Assembly: GCF_001553115.1 (NCBI RefSeq)
Contig: NZ_KQ960183.1
Coordinates: 24,602-88,601, forward strand
Direction: 5' to 3'
Origin: Aedoeadaptatus coxii
Lineage (GTDB): Bacteria > Bacillota > Clostridia > Tissierellales > Peptoniphilaceae
Length of the DNA: 64,000 nucleotides
Part shown: positions 61,122 through 64,000 of the stretch, piece by piece
Layout of the letters: every line of letters begins with the position of its first letter
Numbering within the stretch: the first letter of the stretch is position 1
Notes under the pieces: generated by a model
Databases searched by the model: none
What the model was told of the DNA's origin: nothing
What the model saw: the letters and a program-made list of their open reading frames with translations, nothing else
Program-made: the position numbers and the translations under genes

Positions 61122-62684
61122 ATGAAAAAGATAACAAAAATAGAAGCAAATCAAAAAGAAGAATCTATATTAAGAGTCGCTGCCTATGCGAGAGTATCGA
61201 CAGATGAAGATGCTCAGCTTGTGAGTCTTAAAACGCAAAAAGCACACTACGAAAAGATGATATCTGAGAATGATTCATATACTTTTGCAGGTCTATACTT
61301 TGATGAAGGCATCACTGGAACAAAGAAAGAATGTAGAGACGGTCTTCTAAAAATGATAAAAGACTGTGAAGACGGAAAAATAGATTTTATCCTAACCAAA
61401 TCCATCTCAAGGCTTGCAAGAAACACGACAGATTGTTTGGAAATCGTAAGAAGACTCCTTGATTTAAACATTGGTATCTATTTTGAAAAAGAAAACATTG
61501 ATACCAGGACAATGGAAAGCGAGTTGATGTTATCCATACTTTCATCCCTTGCAGAAAGTGAGTCCAGGTCTATATCAGAAAATAACAAATGGTCCATAAA
61601 GAAAAGATTTCAAAATGGAACGTTTATTATATCAAGCCCACCTTATGGCTATGAGAATATAGACGGAAAGATGGTAGTGAATGAAGAAGAAGGAAAAATA
61701 ATAAAAGAAATATTTGAACAGTATCTTTCAGGTAATGGAACGCACAAAATTGCAGAAGACTTAAATAAAAGAAAGATTAAAGGACAAAAAGGAGCAAGCT
61801 GGCACGGGTCGACTATAAATGGAATCTTAAAAAATGAAAAATATATAGGCGATGTCATCTACCAAAAGACCTATACAGATGATACTTACAAGAGGCATAA
61901 AAATAATGGAGAAGAAGACCAGTATAAGATTATAGATAACCATGAAGCCATTGTAAGTAGAGAGGACTTTGAGAAAGTTCAAGACCTAATAAAGATAAGG
62001 GCTATAGCAAAAGGAAATGGAGAAGACACTAAAAGATATCAAAATAGATATAGCCTATCAGGGAAAATAAAGTGTGGCGAGTGTGGATCAACATTTAAAA
62101 GAAGACATCACTATAATGGAAAAGTTAGATATATAGCTTGGACTTGTAGTGAGCACCTAAGAGATATTAATAAGTGTTCTATGAAGTTTATTAAAGACAA
62201 GGACATAAAAGTGGCTTTTATAACTTTAGTAAACAAGCTAATCTTTGGAAAAGATAGTATCTTTACACCACTTTTGAAATCATTAAAGAGAATGGACAGC
62301 AAGGGAGAAGTTGCGAAGATAAATAAAATAGAAGAAGGTTTAGAAAAACTAAAGGAAAGAAAAGAGGTTCTAAGCAAACTAATAACTTCGGGCGTTTTAG
62401 ATGCAAGTATTTACACAAAAGAAAGCAGTGAAATTTCAAGTGAAGAAAGTTTTCTACTCAGGGAAAAGGAAAGAAGTAAAAAAGCTATCCTTGGAAATGA
62501 TGAAGAAATAAGAGAACTTGAAAAACTAATAGGAATCTTAGATAAAAGTAAAATGATAGATCACTTTGAAGATGACTTGTTTGAAGAAATCATTGATCAC
62601 ATACAGGTTGTCAATAGAGAGACTCTTGATTTTCATTTAAAGTGTGGACTTGTACTTAGGGAGGAAGTGAAAAATAATGTCTAG
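61122..62684 (+). CDS. Large serine recombinase 1
   Basis: 520 residues. The N-terminal resolvase domain has the catalytic serine in [13 protein letters not shown] and YFDEGITGTKKE; then a recombinase domain (PYGYENIDGKMVVNEEEGKI), a zinc ribbon (KCGECGSTFKRRHHYNG, WTCSEHLR) and a coiled-coil C-terminus. Such enzymes integrate and excise phages between attP and attB. It overlaps the next gene by eight bases. Confidence 0.93.
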   Translation: MKKITKIEANQKEESILRVAAYARVSTDEDAQLVSLKTQKAHYEKMISENDSYTFAGLYFDEGITGTKKECRDGLLKMIKDCEDGKIDFILTKSISRLARNTTDCLEIVRRLLDLNIGIYFEKENIDTRTMESELMLSILSSLAESESRSISENNKWSIKKRFQNGTFIISSPPYGYENIDGKMVVNEEEGKIIKEIFEQYLSGNGTHKIAEDLNKRKIKGQKGASWHGSTINGILKNEKYIGDVIYQKTYTDDTYKRHKNNGEEDQYKIIDNHEAIVSREDFEKVQDLIKIRAIAKGNGEDTKRYQNRYSLSGKIKCGECGSTFKRRHHYNGKVRYIAWTCSEHLRDINKCSMKFIKDKDIKVAFITLVNKLIFGKDSIFTPLLKSLKRMDSKGEVAKINKIEEGLEKLKERKEVLSKLITSGVLDASIYTKESSEISSEESFLLREKERSKKAILGNDEEIRELEKLIGILDKSKMIDHFEDDLFEEIIDHIQVVNRETLDFHLKCGLVLREEVKNNV

Positions 62685-63093
62685 ATTATGTTATGGCTAC
62701 ACCATAAGAGACGGAAGACTAGAAGTTCAAGAAAAAGAAGCCGAGAATATAAGAAAAATCTTTAAAAACTATCTTGATGGAAATGCCCTTATAAAGTCGG
62801 CAGACCTGGCAGGCTTAAAGAAAAACAGCTCCAGTGTGAAAAGAATCCTTACCAATAAAAAGTACTTAGGAAACGAAATCTATCCCAAGATAATAGATAG
62901 AGAGAGCTTTGAAAAGGCAGGTCAAATGTTAAAAGAAAGGGCAGTGGCCATGGGACGAGTTTGGAAAAAGGAAGAAGAGATTATTAAAGTTCCTTGCAAG
63001 TTTAGATATAAAGAAGAAGGAATTCTACCACTAGATCCCTTTGAACGAGCAAGCCACCAGTACAATTTAATCGAGGTGATAGATGATGAATAG
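62677..63093 (+). CDS. Recombinase-domain protein without a catalytic domain
   Basis: 138 residues. Only the DNA-binding recombinase region is present ([57 protein letters not shown]). There is no resolvase domain and no catalytic serine. Both neighbours are full recombinases and overlap it (by 8 and 11 nt), so it is part of a coordinated unit, perhaps a partner or regulator in a heteromeric complex. Confidence 0.88.
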   Translation: MSRLCYGYTIRDGRLEVQEKEAENIRKIFKNYLDGNALIKSADLAGLKKNSSSVKRILTNKKYLGNEIYPKIIDRESFEKAGQMLKERAVAMGRVWKKEEEIIKVPCKFRYKEEGILPLDPFERASHQYNLIEVIDDE

Positions 63094-64000
63094 CAAGGTT
63101 ATAGTTATACCAGCTAAGAAGAAAAAAGGAAATTCCATCAGGGAATCAGAAAAGAAGAAACTAAGAGTAGCTGCCTATGCAAGGGTATCGACGGACAGCG
63201 ATGAACAGGCAACTTCTTATGACACTCAAATAGACCATTACACAAACTATATTAAGAAAAATCCAGATTGGGAATTTGCAGGAGTTTTTTCTGATGAAGG
63301 AATCAGTGGAACATATACCAAGAAAAGAGCTGGCTTTAATAAAATGATTGAAGAAGCCATGGAAGGAAATATCGACTATATAATCACAAAGTCCATATCG
63401 AGGTTTGCTAGAAATACCCTAGACTGTTTAAAGTATATTCGTAAACTAAAAGAAAACAATATCCCAGTCTATTTTGAAAAAGAAAACATCAACACCATGG
63501 ATGCCAAGGGAGAAGTTCTCCTTACCATTATGGCATCTCTTGCTCAACAGGAAAGTCAGTCTTTATCACAAAATGTGAAGTTAGGATTTCAATACAGATT
63601 TCAACAAGGACAAGTCCAAGTAAATCATAATAGGTTCTTAGGCTACACAAAAGACGAAGAGGGAAAACTTGTCATTGTTCCTGAAGAAGCAAAAATTATA
63701 AAAAGGATCTACAGAGAATACTTGGAAGGAGCAAGTCTACGAGATATAAAGGTAGGACTTGAAAAAGACAAGATAGTAAATGGGGCGGGGAATAAAAAGT
63801 GGCATGTATCAAACCTCAATCAAATTTTAACCAATGAGAAATACATGGGGGATGCCCTCTTACAAAAGACTTATACAGTGGATTTTCTAAATAAGAAAAG
63901 GGTAAAAAATGATGGAATAGCACCTCAATATTATGTAGAAAATAGCCACGAAGCCATCATACCAAAAGAAATCTTCATGCGAGTCCAAGAAGAAATGGAT
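63083..64000 (+). CDS. Large serine recombinase 2 (runs off the right edge)
   Basis: 306 codons are visible. ATG 63083 follows GAGGTG; a second ATG follows at once. The catalytic serine is in [13 protein letters not shown], then [33 protein letters not shown] and the start of the recombinase domain ([20 protein letters not shown]). It differs in sequence from recombinase 1, so it is not a recent copy. The rest and the attachment site lie outside. Confidence 0.92.
   Translation, partial: MMNSKVIVIPAKKKKGNSIRESEKKKLRVAAYARVSTDSDEQATSYDTQIDHYTNYIKKNPDWEFAGVFSDEGISGTYTKKRAGFNKMIEEAMEGNIDYIITKSISRFARNTLDCLKYIRKLKENNIPVYFEKENINTMDAKGEVLLTIMASLAQQESQSLSQNVKLGFQYRFQQGQVQVNHNRFLGYTKDEEGKLVIVPEEAKIIKRIYREYLEGASLRDIKVGLEKDKIVNGAGNKKWHVSNLNQILTNEKYMGDALLQKTYTVDFLNKKRVKNDGIAPQYYVENSHEAIIPKEIFMRVQEEMD

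Overview
The window joins two kinds of DNA. Positions 1 to about 24,120 are chromosome of an anaerobic, low-oxygen Firmicute. Clues are a rubredoxin-fused acyl-CoA dehydrogenase beside a flavodiiron oxygen reductase, a CBS-type pyrophosphatase, a giant 2-hydroxyacyl-CoA dehydratase activase-like protein, and a D-aspartate racemase/ligase pair. A Tissierellia or Peptoniphilaceae-like host fits, but the species is a guess. Positions about 24,120 to 64,000 are a visibly more AT-rich prophage (siphovirus type, HK97-like head) that runs off the right edge in a block of large serine recombinases.

Chromosomal part: 3'-truncated L-lactate dehydrogenase (minus strand); acyl-CoA dehydrogenase/ETF-alpha/rubredoxin fusion and flavodiiron protein (probable operon); CBS-DRTGG pyrophosphatase and a TetR regulator; a DUF308 membrane protein and a radical SAM enzyme; RelQ-type alarmone synthetase; a frameshifted VTT/DedA-like membrane gene; DegV; dehydratase activase; secreted copper-amine-oxidase-N-like protein; pdxS divergent from a MocR/PdxR regulator; TraX; aslA-racD (D-Asp cross-bridge); SelO; and an RlmCD-type rRNA methyltransferase, after which the prophage begins.

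Prophage layout: a minus-strand ImmA (with zinc ribbons)/Xre lysogeny pair and divergent promoters with an operator; a leader RNA with a possible pseudoknot; a sigma-like regulator; a replication block (DUF2800 with an amber codon, DUF2815, family A DNA polymerase, P4-type primase, VRR-NUC, SNF2 helicase); DUF1492 regulator; HNH and P27 terminase small subunit; a modification block (short SAM synthetase, ParB-methylase, HNH homing endonuclease, C5-cytosine methylase); terminase large subunit, portal, ClpP protease, capsid, connectors, major tail, gpG/gpGT with a canonical A_AAA_AAG slip site; an antisense RelE/Phd module; tape measure, baseplate, holin, amidase; three recombinases.

The most unusual object is in the DNA polymerase. 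An intein interrupts the motif-B region, and a complete HNH-type endonuclease is encoded in the +1 frame inside the intein while the polymerase frame stays open for all 309 intein codons. Also unusual are a structured ~135-nt insertion between two diverged copies of the start of the major tail gene, and near-cognate start codons (ATC, ATA) for the small terminase and portal genes.
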